NCBI GenBank assembly: GCA_964373815.1
Contig: CAYJWI010000011.1
Coordinates: 1 to 42,428, forward strand
Direction of reading: 5' to 3'
DNA from: UBA10205 sp964373815
Lineage (GTDB): Archaea > Iainarchaeota > Iainarchaeia > Iainarchaeales > Iainarchaeaceae
DNA: 42,428 nucleotides
This document shows positions 32,580 to 40,599 of the stretch, in pieces. Made by a program: the position numbers and the translations under genes. How positions within the stretch are numbered: the first letter of the stretch is position 1; every line of letters begins with the position of its first letter. The notes beneath the pieces are model-generated. The model did not search any database, was not told the DNA's origin, and saw only the letters and a list, made by a program, of their open reading frames with translations.

Positions 32580-32653
32580 TGTCGGCGGGAGGATTTGAAC
32601 CTCCGACAAGCAGCTTATGAAACTGCCACTCTACCAGACTGAGTTACGCCGAC
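32580..32653 (-). tRNA. tRNA with CAT anticodon, probably elongator tRNA-Met
   Basis: Acceptor GTCGGCG/CGCCGAC, D arm ACTC-AGTCTGGTA-GAGT, anticodon arm GCAGT-TTCATAA-GCTGC (anticodon CAT) and T arm GGAGG-TTCAAAT-CCTCC. The anticodon stem lacks the three G-C pairs of an initiator, so it is elongator Met, or possibly the Ile2 tRNA whose C34 is modified to agmatidine. No intron, no CCA. Confidence 0.85.
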
Positions 32654-32723
32654 AAATATTCTCTAAAAAGAAAGCAATATTTGCACCTAGAATTTTTCCC
32701 TCTGCAAGCTTTATAAAAGTAGT

Positions 32724-33413
32724 TTAAGGGGTTTTAATCCCATCCGGTTCTGTCCTGCTAAGCAGCCTTATCTGCTTTCCATGGAGCACTATTTTGTCCG
32801 CAAAGCCGACGAAAAGCCCTGTCTCGAGAACGCCGGGGATGTTCTTGGACTGGAGTTCGAGCTCTTCATAGTCAAAGATTGCGTCAAACTCGACATCGAT
32901 TATGTAATTCCCTGTCTCGGTTTTGAATATGTTCCCGTTGCCCTCCCGCAGCATGGCCGAGCCGAAGGAATCTAGCTGGTTTAGCGTCCTCTTGTAGCCG
33001 AAAGCCGAGACCTCGAAAGGGATCGTGCCCCGCAGCCTTTCCATGAAGTTCTGCTCATCCGCAATAGCGACGAGTATTGCGGCGCTCTGGGCGATCATCT
33101 TGTCGCGCACAAGCGAAGTGCTGTTCCTCTTGATGAAGTTGTAATTGTCATCCACCGCGTCCACGAACTCTATCGCCACATCTATTTCCCGCTCATTTAT
33201 ATCGGTGAGGGGGAGACCGAGGCTCGAGGCTATGGTCGCGCCCCTTATGGAAGTCGGGACGAACTCCACCTCGCTTATCGGTATGTGGGAGTGCTCCAGC
33301 GCGAGCGCGAGTTTTTTGATGAATTTTTCCCCGAGTTCGGATGTCCCGATGCTCACCACATCCCCATTCTTGATGTAGCGGATTATGAAGTCCTCTATGT
33401 GCCTCTCGTCCAT
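32724..33413 (-). CDS. rpiA: ribose-5-phosphate isomerase A-like protein (divergent)
   Basis: A protein of about 229 residues following the RpiA layout: VVSIGTSELGEKFIKKLA (phosphate loop), VPTSIRGATIASSLGLPLTDINE, the active-site region VAIEFVDAVDDNYNFIKR, SLVRDKMIA, and PFEVSAFGYKRTLNQLDSFG. RpiA interconverts ribose-5-phosphate and ribulose-5-phosphate. Changes from the usual DGADE...IKGGGA...REK: the first Asp is Glu, the Gly-rich turn is lost (RNSTS), and Glu before Lys is Asp. The start is the ATG at 33413; TATTTATG (33437-33444) is a likely TATA box inside the longer frame. Confidence 0.8.
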   Translation of the reverse strand: MDERHIEDFIIRYIKNGDVVSIGTSELGEKFIKKLALALEHSHIPISEVEFVPTSIRGATIASSLGLPLTDINEREIDVAIEFVDAVDDNYNFIKRNSTSLVRDKMIAQSAAILVAIADEQNFMERLRGTIPFEVSAFGYKRTLNQLDSFGSAMLREGNGNIFKTETGNYIIDVEFDAIFDYEELELQSKNIPGVLETGLFVGFADKIVLHGKQIRLLSRTEPDGIKTP

Positions 33414-33553
33414 GCAAAGCATTATGGGCGAAGGGGTATTTATGGGTTTTTCCAAACTCCCTTTAGCAGTTACTCCGCCTGTGGCGTAAGCTGGGGGAAA
33501 ATAAAAGAAAAAGAAGCTGTCAAAAAAACTTTACTCATCCCTCAACTGCAAGG

Positions 33554-33565
33554 GGGCTTTTGCCC
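33554..33565 (-). terminator. short terminator-like hairpin after the CxxC gene
   Basis: GGGC-TTTT-GCCC lies just after the CxxC-x17-CxxC gene stop on the minus strand. The next 100 bp to RpiA (33456-33553) hold A/T-rich sequence and no ORF. Confidence 0.4.
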
Positions 33566-33575
33566 AAGAAAACCT

Positions 33576-33722
33576 TTAGTAATTTGAGGGTTTCTTGTGC
33601 TTCATATAGCAGTTCTTGCAATATACTGGCCTTCCTTCTGTCGGCCTGAACGGAACCTGAGTCTGCGCTCCGCAGTCTGAACAGGTAGCGTCGTACATTT
33701 GCCTTGGTCCACCGTACGCCAT
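33576..33722 (-). CDS. CxxC-x17-CxxC zinc-ribbon small protein
   Basis: A 48-residue protein: MAYGGPRQMYDATCSDCG, then 17 residues and CKNC near the end. The spacing CxxC-x17-CxxC is the named small zinc-ribbon type seen in many archaea and candidate-phyla bacteria, including VPFRPTEGRPVYC. It is basic and could bind nucleic acid. It is a convincing gene in the gap between RpiA and the large surface protein, with TTTTTGTTAT-rich promoter sequence upstream. Confidence 0.85.
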   Translation of the reverse strand: MAYGGPRQMYDATCSDCGAQTQVPFRPTEGRPVYCKNCYMKHKKPSNY

Positions 33723-33840
33723 TTCGTTTTTCACCTTTTTTTGTTATACTTGCCTAAAAACCCCGAAAACAGGTTTCCCCGCCTTCCCGGCTTTAAACTA
33801 GTGATAGGGTTGAAATTCGATTAAAAGGCTATGCTTTTGC

Positions 33841-36800
33841 TCATATCGCGCCTCTTTTCGAGAGCATGCCCGCGCCGTAAATGAGGAGTGTAAGGCCTAT
33901 TATGGCCCCTATCCCAATCAAAATGTAGGAAGAAAATACGCCAGCCGGTGTCTTTTCCTCGATGTTGGCAGGTTGTTCTGGGGCTGGTTGCGGCAGTCCT
34001 TTTTCTGGCAGTTTTTCAGCAGGCTTTTCCGGTGTTTTTTGCCCAGGTTCTTGTACTATGGGCTGCTGGGCTGGCGGAGGTTCTGCGTGCCGGGTTTCTG
34101 CTGGCGAGCCTATGACTTCGAATGTTCTCGCCGATACATCGAGCCGCTCGGTTCTGTCAGGAGTATAGAGCGCCAGTGAAAGCACATATTTCCCTCTTTT
34201 TTCAGGTATCCAGTAATTGCTGAACGCCACCCTCTTTGGCAAGCCCTTCCTGACATTGTTTGCTGTCTCGGTAGTGCTGAACTGCACACCATTCCCAATA
34301 ATCCTTGCTTCAATCAGGAAGCTTTGGGTCGAAGCCATCGAATGCGAGATGACTGCGACTATTTGTGAAGGCTCGCCGGTTGTTGCAGGTCCTATTTCAA
34401 AGGAATCGATTGACGCTTTCCCTGCCGGCTGTTCAGGAGCAGGCTCTTCAGGCGGTTTTTCTGTTTGGGCTCCATTTACCGTTATTTTCACGGGGTCGGA
34501 AACAGAGTAGTTCCCGTCATTGTCGAACGCCTTTGCGAAAAGGATGTAGGTTCCGGAAAGAGGCTTTTTGATCTTGAAGCTGTAGGGCGCAGAAACATCC
34601 CGGCCCAGGCCCTCATTGCCGTTGTATAATTCGACTTTCATGACATTTCCATCAGCATCCGAGGATTCGACATTGATGTATATCGCCTGTGGGTAAACGA
34701 AGTTGGTGCCGTCTTGCGGGTATACGATCCTTACAAGCGGGAGCCTGTTTGCCACCGTGGTTTCAATTACCCCGGTATTCCTCAATCCTGATACGGCAAA
34801 AAAGTCCCCGTCTATTGTGCACGTGTAATTTTGGTCACTGCCTGGGCACTTTATGCTTGTGCACCGCTGGAGGATTTCCTCCATGGATGCAATGCCATTG
34901 GTGTCCCTTATGCAGACTCCGTTGGCTGTCGGGTCGCGCCTTTCAAGGTAAATGGTTTTTGTCTGGTTCTGGTCAAGCGCAAGCCCTGATATTATCATGA
35001 ATGAGCGCGTATCGTTTTCATCGCTTCTCTTCACTGCCATCTGGCCGAGCTTTGCGTCATTGCCATGGATGTTCTTCACCTCCAACAGTTTTTTCCCCGT
35101 GTTCGAGTCATTGAAGCGGGTCGCCCCTGCGGACTCGGAGAGGTTGAGGTCTTGTGTGCGGAACTCTGTCCTGCCCCTCGCTTCGACGGTTATCCTTACC
35201 TGCGCGGATGTTGCAAAAGCCCCGTTGCCGTCAGTTGCCTTTGCGGTAATAATGTATGCCCCGGCCGGGGCGTTTTCCCACCTGCAATTGTACGGCCCCG
35301 TATCGTCATCGCATATCTTTGTCGTGTTTGCAAAGAACTCGACTTTTGCAATTGTTCCATCCGGGTCTTCGGCGGCGGCTTCTATCTCCACCTTGTTCCC
35401 TGCCTTGAAGCCGGCGTTGTTGTCAGGCTTTGTGACTGCAACGCTAGGGGCCGCATTCTGCGGGTCAAGCACTGTTAGCGTTATCGGCAGCGAGGTTGCC
35501 GCCGCATTAAGTTCATCTTTTGCCTTTGCAGTGATAGAGTGCACGCCGGTGGCGGGGTTTGCGAGTGTTGCGGTGTATGGCGAATTCGTGTCTTGCGCAA
35601 ACAGATTCTGCCCGTCATAAAATTCCACTTTTGCTATGTTGCCGTCCGTGTCTGCCGCGCTTGCGATTATGCTTATTGTTGCCGGCTTTGTGAATGAAGA
35701 GTTGTTTTGTGGGTTTGTGATTGTTACTGTGGGTGGTTGGTTGGGTGGTTCGTTGACTGTTATGGTGATGGGTGTCGAGGTTGTGGTTGCTGTGTCGTTG
35801 TCTGTTGCTTTTGTTGTGAGGGTGTGGGTTCCTGTGGTTGGGTTGTTCCATGTGAATGTGTAGGGTGTTGTTGTGTCTTGGCCTAGGAGGTTTGTTCCGT
35901 CGTAGAATTCTACTTTTGTGATTGTGCCGTCGGGGTCGGTTGCGTTGGCGGTGATGTTTATTGTTGCCGGCTTTGTGAATGAAGAGTTGTTTTGTGGGTT
36001 TGTGGTTGTTACTGTGGGTGGTTGGTTGGGTGGTTCGTTGACTGTTATGGTGATGGGTGTCGAGGTTGTGGTTGCTGTGTCGTTGTCTGTTGCTTTTGTT
36101 GTGAGGGTGTGGGTTCCTGTGGTTGGGTTGTTCCATGTGAATGTGTAGGGTGTTGTTGTGTCTTGGCCTAGGAGGTTTGTTCCGTCGTAGAATTCTACTT
36201 TTGTGATTGTGCCGTCGGGGTCGGTTGCGTTGGCGGTGATGTTTATTGTTGCCGGCTTTGTGAATGAAGAGTTGTTTTGTGGGTTTGTGGTTGTTACTGT
36301 GGGTGGTTGGTTGGGTGGTTCGTTGACTGTTATGGTTATCGGGTCTGAGAATGTTGCGGTGTTTTTGTTGTCCGTTGCCTTGGCTCTTATGGTTCTTGTT
36401 CCGGTTGGCTGGTCTGTCCACTCAAATGTGTAGGGTGTTGTTGTGTCCTGGCCTAGGAGGTTTGGGCCGTCGAAGAATTCTACTTTGGTTATTGTTCCGT
36501 CGGGGTCTGTGGCGTTTGCGGTGATTGTTATTGTTGTTGGTTTTGTGAAGATTGTGTTGTTTTGGGGGTTTGTTAATGTGGCTGTTGGCGGTGTGTTTTG
36601 GGCTTCGTTTACTGTTATAGTGATGGGTATCGAGGTTGTTGCCGTGTTTTTGTTGTCTGTTGCTTTTGCGCTGAGAATGTACGTTCCTGCTGCGGTAGGG
36701 CCAAAGGTTGCCGTGTAAGGCGGATTTGCATCTTCAGCGATTTTGGTGCCTCCATTGTAAAACTCTATTTTCGCTATTCTTCCATCATCGTCCGAAGCAT

Positions 36801-39345
36801 TTGCTTCAATAGCTATTTGCTGTCCGGTTGTGAACACTGCCCCGTTCAATGGCCTTGCCACAGACACGGTTGGCGCGAGGTTGCATTGCGGTGTCCATGT
36901 GAAATTTACCTCCTTTTCACAAAGGACAAAATATGCGCTGTAATTGTCCATTTTGAAGTCTTTTTTTGTCATTGTCGGAATGTTTTTTATTTCGCTCCAG
37001 TAATAAGTCGGGCCTGACCTATTCGGCACTAGCGAAACTGCATTGCAGCTGGGCTCAATTCTTATTATTTCCGCAAGCGCCTCTGAAGCCTTGTATTTTT
37101 CTCCGCATGCCGGCAGGCCTATCAAGGAGGAGTTTCCGTCAATTTTCACAGGCACAGGCTGTTCTATTGTTGACCCGTCAAACTGGACGGAATAATCCGC
37201 ACCAGGTTTTATCAGGAAACCTTCCCCAGGTTCTACTGAATTGTCGTTCCATCTGCCAAATAAAGCAGTCGCGGTTTGGTGTGAGTTGTTTCTGTAAAAA
37301 AAGATTTTCGAGCTGTTGGGCGCATTTTTGAACAGGTCATTGAGGCTTCTTGATGGAGGTATTACCGGAAGGGTCAGCGGGTAAGTGATGCCGGCTTTGA
37401 GCGCCCACTTGTTATTGCCCTCCGCATGCCCTCCCACGCAAAGCCCATTCTGGCACCCTGCTGGGCATGTTTCCATGGCGCTCCACGAACCGTTTGAGCA
37501 TTTTTGTTTCCTGTTGTCATCGATGCAGGCGAAAAGGCCGTTATCAGTTTCTTCCCCTGTGGCATTTATGACGCATCTTCCTTCAGGTGGATAGTCTTGA
37601 TGGCATCTTTTTGTGCCTGTAATGTCCGCAGAGCATGATCCCCCATTGCATTCACTGGCACTGTTGCAGATTTGCCCGTTCTTGAGCCTGCAGCGTGAAA
37701 GGGTCAGATATGCCGGCGCTTCAAATTTTCTTGAGCACTCAAAGTTTGCGGGGCAGCTCTGCTGGATTTGGAAGTTTGAATTGTTGCACACTTTTAAAGT
37801 ATTGCTGTTTACGCAGGCGCCGTCCCCGTTCTGTATTTCTGTATAAAATCCGGATGCATGATAGGCTGCATTTCCAGTAATAATTGTTTGAGTGTCGTTG
37901 GTCGGGCAGGCGTTTTGCACAAAGTGGCACTTTTTTGCCCCGGCATTGTCCGGGTCGCAGTTTCCAGAGGAGCATTCGTTTGCAGACGAACACTCGGCGC
38001 CGTTTGGCTTGAGGTTTTGCGCAGAATCGGTCACCCTCATCAAAGGGTCCCCGACTGCAATGTTTTTGCTAAAAATCGCCGGAAAATCTATGATGCCCCC
38101 ATATCTCTCGGTTTTGTCTTTTATGGATGCCAGGAAGCTTTCGCCCAAAGTGAGGCCGCCGGAGTATGCCCCAAAAAGGTCGTTTGCAAACATCACATTC
38201 TGGAGCCCGGGCTCGTCGACGTTCCCGACTGCGCCTGAAAAGCTCCTCGAGTAATTCGTTCCGCCGAAAGCGTTTGGCGAGAATGCGTCCGCGAGCAGCC
38301 CCTGTCCGGCCCTGCCTTCACCCGCCACGGGGTTTGCGGCGAAGCTGACTGCGTTAAAACTTTCATAACTTGTAAGTATTGCGCGGTTTGCCACCCCGGC
38401 ATTTATTGATGGGTCGGTGTCCATCCACCTTTCACTATAATTTTGGTGATGTATCCCCGGCCCAAAATACCCTGCAATTTCCCCGGAAACAACAACTGGC
38501 TTTGCATTGGTCCTTTCAATTACTATGTTTTGCTGGGGGATTTTGTTCCCCAAAAGCGCCGCTTCGGCAAACAACACTTCCGCCTCGTTTACAGAAAAAG
38601 AATCCTCATCCCTGTCAAGCAGCCATTTTGCGCCCGAAAGGCTCGACGCGCTGGCCGATGCCTTGTCAATCATTTTTTTTATGTCTTCTAGCGTGTAGCC
38701 TGTCAGGTATGAAACGGCAAACCTGTATCCCCACGTGTAATTCCCTTTCCGGTAGTCATCGGGACTGAAATGTATGAACTTCCTTTGGTAGGTGTTGTCG
38801 AATTTTAAAAAGTCCAATACCGTGCCACCGCCCTGCTTTTGGATGATTTCGGAAAATGTCTCGCCGCTTCCCCAGTCTGCATCCATTGTGAGGATTGGGT
38901 TGGCGGACAATATCCTGTAATCTTCCTTCACTTTTGTAGGCATGTCCTTTGCCACCGCAAGGTGTGAAATCTTCAGGTCAGGCCCCGAATTGACAAAGCT
39001 TTTCAGCGGCCTCAAGACAAGCTTTATGAAATTCGTGTTTGACATCAATTCCTTTTTCTGGTCAAGGAACGCGGAGTCGGGTATGCCAAGGCCGAACTTT
39101 TTTGCCCCCGGCCTTTTGAGAAGATAATAATCGCATATTGCGGAGGAAAGTTGGCTGTTCTGGTTGTATACGCAGAGCACGTTCCTTGCGGTGGGTATTG
39201 GCGGCACTAACAGCTCGGGTATTTCCCCGGGCTCTATCACAACGAAATTAATATTAAAATTGAACAGGCTGTCGGCATTTGCGGAGCCGGAAAACGCGAG
39301 AACCAGCGCAACCGCCAAAAACGCCAAACCCAGGGCCATTGCCAT
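33841..39345 (-). CDS. large cell-surface protein: TIGR03790-like domain, Cys-rich region, seven Ig-like domains, C-terminal anchor
   Basis: A 1834-residue protein. Residues 1-24 are a signal peptide ending SGSANA. About 35-440 resemble the TIGR03790 family (NSQLSSAICDYYLLKRPGA, later GGIIDFPAIFSKNIAVGDP). About 450-640 are Cys-rich, with repeated ECSSGNC/ECNGGSC motifs. Seven Ig/PKD-like domains of about 95 residues follow (823-1395 holds six, then a 140-residue insert, then one to about 1625); each has PPTV, NATDPDG, KVEFYDG and the closing ITVNE. A Pro/Glu-rich stalk leads to a membrane span at about 1803-1828 with Lys-Arg after it. It should stand on the cell surface, anchored by the C-terminus. 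Its function may be adhesion or enzymatic; the TIGR03790 part is of unknown activity. Confidence 0.9.
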   Translation of the reverse strand: MAMALGLAFLAVALVLAFSGSANADSLFNFNINFVVIEPGEIPELLVPPIPTARNVLCVYNQNSQLSSAICDYYLLKRPGAKKFGLGIPDSAFLDQKKELMSNTNFIKLVLRPLKSFVNSGPDLKISHLAVAKDMPTKVKEDYRILSANPILTMDADWGSGETFSEIIQKQGGGTVLDFLKFDNTYQRKFIHFSPDDYRKGNYTWGYRFAVSYLTGYTLEDIKKMIDKASASASSLSGAKWLLDRDEDSFSVNEAEVLFAEAALLGNKIPQQNIVIERTNAKPVVVSGEIAGYFGPGIHHQNYSERWMDTDPSINAGVANRAILTSYESFNAVSFAANPVAGEGRAGQGLLADAFSPNAFGGTNYSRSFSGAVGNVDEPGLQNVMFANDLFGAYSGGLTLGESFLASIKDKTERYGGIIDFPAIFSKNIAVGDPLMRVTDSAQNLKPNGAECSSANECSSGNCDPDNAGAKKCHFVQNACPTNDTQTIITGNAAYHASGFYTEIQNGDGACVNSNTLKVCNNSNFQIQQSCPANFECSRKFEAPAYLTLSRCRLKNGQICNSASECNGGSCSADITGTKRCHQDYPPEGRCVINATGEETDNGLFACIDDNRKQKCSNGSWSAMETCPAGCQNGLCVGGHAEGNNKWALKAGITYPLTLPVIPPSRSLNDLFKNAPNSSKIFFYRNNSHQTATALFGRWNDNSVEPGEGFLIKPGADYSVQFDGSTIEQPVPVKIDGNSSLIGLPACGEKYKASEALAEIIRIEPSCNAVSLVPNRSGPTYYWSEIKNIPTMTKKDFKMDNYSAYFVLCEKEVNFTWTPQCNLAPTVSVARPLNGAVFTTGQQIAIEANASDDDGRIAKIEFYNGGTKIAEDANPPYTATFGPTAAGTYILSAKATDNKNTATTSIPITITVNEAQNTPPTATLTNPQNNTIFTKPTTITITANATDPDGTITKVEFFDGPNLLGQDTTTPYTFEWTDQPTGTRTIRAKATDNKNTATFSDPITITVNEPPNQPPTVTTTNPQNNSSFTKPATINITANATDPDGTITKVEFYDGTNLLGQDTTTPYTFTWNNPTTGTHTLTTKATDNDTATTTSTPITITVNEPPNQPPTVTTTNPQNNSSFTKPATINITANATDPDGTITKVEFYDGTNLLGQDTTTPYTFTWNNPTTGTHTLTTKATDNDTATTTSTPITITVNEPPNQPPTVTITNPQNNSSFTKPATISIIASAADTDGNIAKVEFYDGQNLFAQDTNSPYTATLANPATGVHSITAKAKDELNAAATSLPITLTVLDPQNAAPSVAVTKPDNNAGFKAGNKVEIEAAAEDPDGTIAKVEFFANTTKICDDDTGPYNCRWENAPAGAYIITAKATDGNGAFATSAQVRITVEARGRTEFRTQDLNLSESAGATRFNDSNTGKKLLEVKNIHGNDAKLGQMAVKRSDENDTRSFMIISGLALDQNQTKTIYLERRDPTANGVCIRDTNGIASMEEILQRCTSIKCPGSDQNYTCTIDGDFFAVSGLRNTGVIETTVANRLPLVRIVYPQDGTNFVYPQAIYINVESSDADGNVMKVELYNGNEGLGRDVSAPYSFKIKKPLSGTYILFAKAFDNDGNYSVSDPVKITVNGAQTEKPPEEPAPEQPAGKASIDSFEIGPATTGEPSQIVAVISHSMASTQSFLIEARIIGNGVQFSTTETANNVRKGLPKRVAFSNYWIPEKRGKYVLSLALYTPDRTERLDVSARTFEVIGSPAETRHAEPPPAQQPIVQEPGQKTPEKPAEKLPEKGLPQPAPEQPANIEEKTPAGVFSSYILIGIGAIIGLTLLIYGAGMLSKRGAI
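35681..36338 (-). repeat. tandem 285-bp repeats inside the surface-protein gene
   Basis: Units begin at 35681, 35966 and 36251, exactly 285 bp (95 codons) apart. The first two units differ at only one base seen by eye, and the third keeps the match for its first 80 or so bases before diverging. The repeat encodes one whole Ig-like domain, so it adds a domain without disturbing the frame. The coding strand is very poor in G (many ACA, ACC, AAC, CAA codons), unlike the rest of the gene. Confidence 0.95.
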
Positions 39346-39425
39346 GCATAAATTGAACGCTTCCCCGCAATTTAATGCTTTTCTATTTTAACAAAACTGC
39401 GCAAAATGAGGTTTAAAAGCGCGGA

Positions 39426-40205
39426 TTACTTCTTTTTCTTTGTCATTTCACTGAGGTTTCTTACAAGTTCCAAAATGTCAACCGGCACTGCGAGCACGAC
39501 CGTGTTGCTTGCGGTGGGGCCGAGGCCGTCAATTGTCTGGAGTGTGCGCAGCTGCATTGCGCCGGGGCTTTTCAGCATTGTCTGGGCCGCCTTTGCAAGG
39601 TTTTCAGCGGCCATCCTGTCACCCTCGGCCTTGATGATTGTCGCCCTCTTTTCCCTCTCCGAGCTCGCCTGCCTCGACATGAGCCTTTTGAGGTCCTCCG
39701 GCATGTCAATGTCCTGGAGCTTGATGTCGGTCACCTCGATCCCCCAGTTCTTCGAGGCAGCTTCAACTATTTTTTCAATGTCCTTTCCTATCTGCTCGCG
39801 CTCGCCCAAAACCTGGTCAAGCGACATGCTCCCCGCGACATCACGCAGCGCTGTCTGGGCGTACTGTGAAACGGCGTATTCAAAGTCCTGCACTTTGATG
39901 ATTGCGGTTGCAGCATCCTTCACTTTAAAGTATATAACCCCGTTCACGGTGACGGGGACATTGTCCTTTGTGATTACCTGCTGGCGCGGGATGTCGATTG
40001 TGAGAATCCTCATGTCAATGCGCTTTATGCCGTCAATTATCGGGATGATGAAGCGCAGCCCGGGGCCGAGCGTGTCAATGTACCTTCCAAGCCTGAAGCG
40101 CACCGCGGTTTCCCACTGGTTGACTATGCGTATGCTTGTCAAAAGCAAAATGGCGAAAACAAAGAAAACCGGTATTCCAATCCTGAAGATGATTTCCCAT
40201 GCCAT
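39426..40205 (-). CDS. slipin/stomatin-like SPFH-domain membrane protein
   Basis: A 259-residue protein: one N-terminal membrane span (IIFRIGIPVFFVFAILLL), then the SPFH/Band 7 domain (VNQWETAVRFRLGRYIDTLGPGLRFIIP, with DIPRQQVITKDNVPVTV), a coiled-coil-like Ala/Glu-rich stretch (ASSEREKRATIIKAEGDRMAAEN) and a C-terminal hydrophobic segment. The archaeal relatives organise membrane patches and often pair with an NfeD-type protease, but none is present here. It stands alone between the surface-protein gene and tRNA-Thr. Confidence 0.93.
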   Translation of the reverse strand: MAWEIIFRIGIPVFFVFAILLLTSIRIVNQWETAVRFRLGRYIDTLGPGLRFIIPIIDGIKRIDMRILTIDIPRQQVITKDNVPVTVNGVIYFKVKDAATAIIKVQDFEYAVSQYAQTALRDVAGSMSLDQVLGEREQIGKDIEKIVEAASKNWGIEVTDIKLQDIDMPEDLKRLMSRQASSEREKRATIIKAEGDRMAAENLAKAAQTMLKSPGAMQLRTLQTIDGLGPTASNTVVLAVPVDILELVRNLSEMTKKKK

Positions 40206-40298
40206 GCAAAACTAATTCTGCATAATGTTTAAATTTGGGGATGTCACGGCAATTCTAGCAGGATTCCCCAACCAGCGGCATTTAAACAAAATAGAAAA

Positions 40299-40389
40299 AG
40301 CCTCCGGCGGGAATCGAACCCGCGACCTCGTCATCATTGTCCCTTTTTTAGAATACCAATGACGCGCTCTGCCGTTGAGCCACGGAGGC
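40299..40389 (-). tRNA. tRNA-Thr (GGT) with a 19-nt intron
   Basis: Exon 1 is 40389-40354, the intron 40353-40335 lies at 37/38, and exon 2 is 40334-40299. Arms: acceptor GCCTCCG/CGGAGGC, D arm GCTCAACGGCAGAGC, anticodon arm CGTCA-TTGGTAA-TGACG (anticodon GGT) and T arm GCGGG-TTCGATT-CCCGC. Discriminator T, no CCA. It resembles the tRNA-Thr(TGT) at 28979 in layout. Confidence 0.92.
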
Positions 40390-40406
40390 ATTTTTGCAGC
40401 AACTAT

Positions 40407-40495
40407 AGCAAACCATGAAAGTTTTTTAGGTGTTTTGCATGGTTTGCTAGATAGCAGACCTTGGAATATCACCGAATTACTTTTTTGGTCTGCTA
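40407..40495. repeat. two consecutive large hairpins with related arms
   Basis: AGCAAACCATG (40407-40417) pairs perfectly with CATGGTTTGCT (40438-40448), 11 bp around a 20-base loop. TAGCAGACC (40452-40460) pairs with GGTCTGCTA (40487-40495), 9 bp around 26 bases. The arms share AGCARACC, so four related half-sites occur in 90 bp. They lie between tRNA-Thr and hisS, upstream of the tRNA on the minus strand, where its promoter (TGCTATAG-like) must be. Confidence 0.75.
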
Positions 40496-40581
40496 TAAAA
40501 TTTAGCCCGCCAAACAATTAAAAACCGCAAGGGGGGTTTAGCCGTTCTTTAGCGGCAAGGCCATAGCCATATCATTGGCGG

Positions 40582-40599
40582 AAAGGGCTTTAGCCCTTT
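40582..40599 (-). terminator. terminator-like hairpin overlapping the hisS stop
   Basis: AAAGGGCT (40582-40589) pairs perfectly with AGCCCTTT (40592-40599), and the hisS TAA (40590-40592) lies in the loop. The stem is followed on the minus strand by a run of short A/T-rich sequence. Transcript termination after hisS is inferred. Confidence 0.4.

Noticed and set aside
35615..36421. Long minus-strand frame rich in His/Asn/Pro (268 codons) within the surface-protein repeats
   Set aside because: It is a second open frame of the repeat DNA, caused by the G-poor repeat sequence; the true frame carries the Ig domains.
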